DNA of 64,000 bases, taken from the NCBI RefSeq assembly GCF_019216885.1, contig NZ_JAAQRC020000001.1:2896501-2960500 (forward strand). Direction: 5' to 3'. Positions 63,227-64,000 of this stretch are shown piece by piece; position 1 is the first letter of the stretch, and each line of letters starts with the position of its first letter. A program made the translations under genes and the position numbers. The stretch is from Methylobacterium sp. SyP6R (lineage in GTDB: Bacteria; Pseudomonadota; Alphaproteobacteria; Rhizobiales; Beijerinckiaceae). The notes below the pieces were generated by a model that did not search any database, was not told the DNA's origin, and worked only from the letters and a program-made list of their open reading frames with translations.

Positions 63227-64000
63227 ATGTCGTTGAAGCGCAAGCCGCTCGTGGTGGTCACCCGGCGCCTGCCGGACGTCGTGGAGACGCGGATGCGCGA
63301 ATTGTTCGACGCACGCCTCAACCACGAGGACACGCCGCTCACAGGCGCCGCCCTGGCGCAGGCCCTGCAGGAGGCCGACGTCCTGGTGCCGACGGTGACG
63401 GACGAGATCGATGCCTCGCTCCTCGCCCAGGCGGGGCCGAACCTGCGCCTGATCGCCAATTTCGGCAACGGCGTCGACCATATCGACGTCGGCGTGGCGC
63501 TCCAGCGCGGCATCACGGTCACCAACACGCCCGGCGTGCTGACCGAGGACACCGCCGACATGACCATGGCGCTGATCCTCGCGGTGGCGCGCCGGGTCAC
63601 CGAGGGCGCCCGGATCATCCCGGACGACGCCTGGTCCGGCGGCTGGTCGCCGACCTGGATGCTGGGGCGGCGCATCACCGGCAAGCGCCTCGGCATCGTC
63701 GGCATGGGCCGCATCGGCCAGGCGCTCGCCCGCCGCGCCAAGGCCTTCGGCCTGTCGATCCACTACCACAACCGCCGCCGGGTCGGCGCCCGGATCGAGA
63801 GCGACCTCGAGGCGACCTACTGGGAATCCCTCGACCAGATGCTGGCGCGGGTCGACATCGTGTCGGTCAACTGCCCGCACACGCCCGCGACCTACCACCT
63901 GCTCTCGGCCCGGCGCCTGAAGCTGCTCAAGCCCGAGGCGGTGGTGGTGAACACCGCCCGCGGCGAGGTGATCGACGAGACGGCGCTCGCCCGCCTGATC
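63227..64000 (+). CDS. D-isomer-specific 2-hydroxyacid dehydrogenase (partial, runs off the window)
   Basis: The first 258 codons are present. The N-terminal catalytic half reads MSLKRKPLVVVTRRLPDVVE, with the substrate Arg region NFGNGVDHIDV. The Rossmann loop is VGMGRIGQALARRAKAFG, and the later NTARGEVIDE signature is visible just before the right edge. The catalytic Glu and His lie beyond it. This looks like a glyoxylate/hydroxypyruvate reductase (GyaR type), which in a serine-cycle methylotroph would be central, but the exact substrate is inference. A GGGGAGGG site precedes ATG 63227. Confidence 0.9.
   Translation, partial: MSLKRKPLVVVTRRLPDVVETRMRELFDARLNHEDTPLTGAALAQALQEADVLVPTVTDEIDASLLAQAGPNLRLIANFGNGVDHIDVGVALQRGITVTNTPGVLTEDTADMTMALILAVARRVTEGARIIPDDAWSGGWSPTWMLGRRITGKRLGIVGMGRIGQALARRAKAFGLSIHYHNRRRVGARIESDLEATYWESLDQMLARVDIVSVNCPHTPATYHLLSARRLKLLKPEAVVVNTARGEVIDETALARLI

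Overview
This GC-rich 64 kb window looks like chromosome from an alphaproteobacterium of the Hyphomicrobiales (Rhizobiales). The markers are Irr, CpdR, an IalB-family protein, a BBP2-type porin and the block truA-fmt-def / recR-ybaB-dnaX with the SRP RNA beside dnaX. Gene content and the dense scatter of extragenic palindromes fit Methylobacterium or a close relative. That genus call is inference; I could not search a database. No rRNA, tRNA, CRISPR array, prophage or complete insertion sequence was seen.

Layout. 0.4-5.7 kb: chemoreceptor, MoeB-like E1 enzyme, dapE, a membrane protein and a coiled-coil protein. 5.7-11.5 kb: information-processing core on the minus strand (truA, fmt, def, recR, ybaB, dnaX, SRP RNA). 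11.5-21.4 kb: hydrolase, Nudix, M20 peptidase, zapE, GNAT, APH-type kinase, IalB protein and rlmN, with large GC-rich palindromic clusters and a 253-bp MITE-like insertion. 21.5-33.4 kb: diguanylate cyclase, LysE exporter, porin, LysR regulator, alcohol dehydrogenase, TerB, beta-hydroxyacid dehydrogenase, N-formylglutamate amidohydrolase, cpdR, and the grxC-nitrilase-DUF1178 operon. 33.5-45.5 kb: antiporter with a C-terminal USP domain, MetX-like secreted hydrolase, dsbB with a YqaA-type gene, MFS pump, DsbD-like reductase, LysR, and a D-threonine aldolase/D-serine dehydratase-family enzyme. 45.7-56.8 kb: secreted asparaginase, a GntR/MFS/DUF2848/membrane/amidase catabolic cluster, a CitE-like/dUTPase/Rrf2 overlapping operon, and an HD-GYP protein with a degenerate receiver. 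57.4-58.4 kb: a sharply AT-rich islet with one HEPN-like gene. 58.4-64 kb: fabI, fabB, fabA, divergent irr, an SH3 protein, and the start of a 2-hydroxyacid dehydrogenase.

Most of the window is housekeeping. The less ordinary parts are between genes. At least four families of short palindromic extragenic elements recur. One is a two-hairpin element whose three copies differ by compensatory base changes. A MITE-like element at 19188-19440 sits inside another palindrome and is flanked by a perfect 10-bp duplication. The AT-rich islet with the lone HEPN-like gene is the best candidate for a horizontally acquired defence-type function. Start codons were chosen by ribosome-binding site and family alignment; where several fit, the entry says so.
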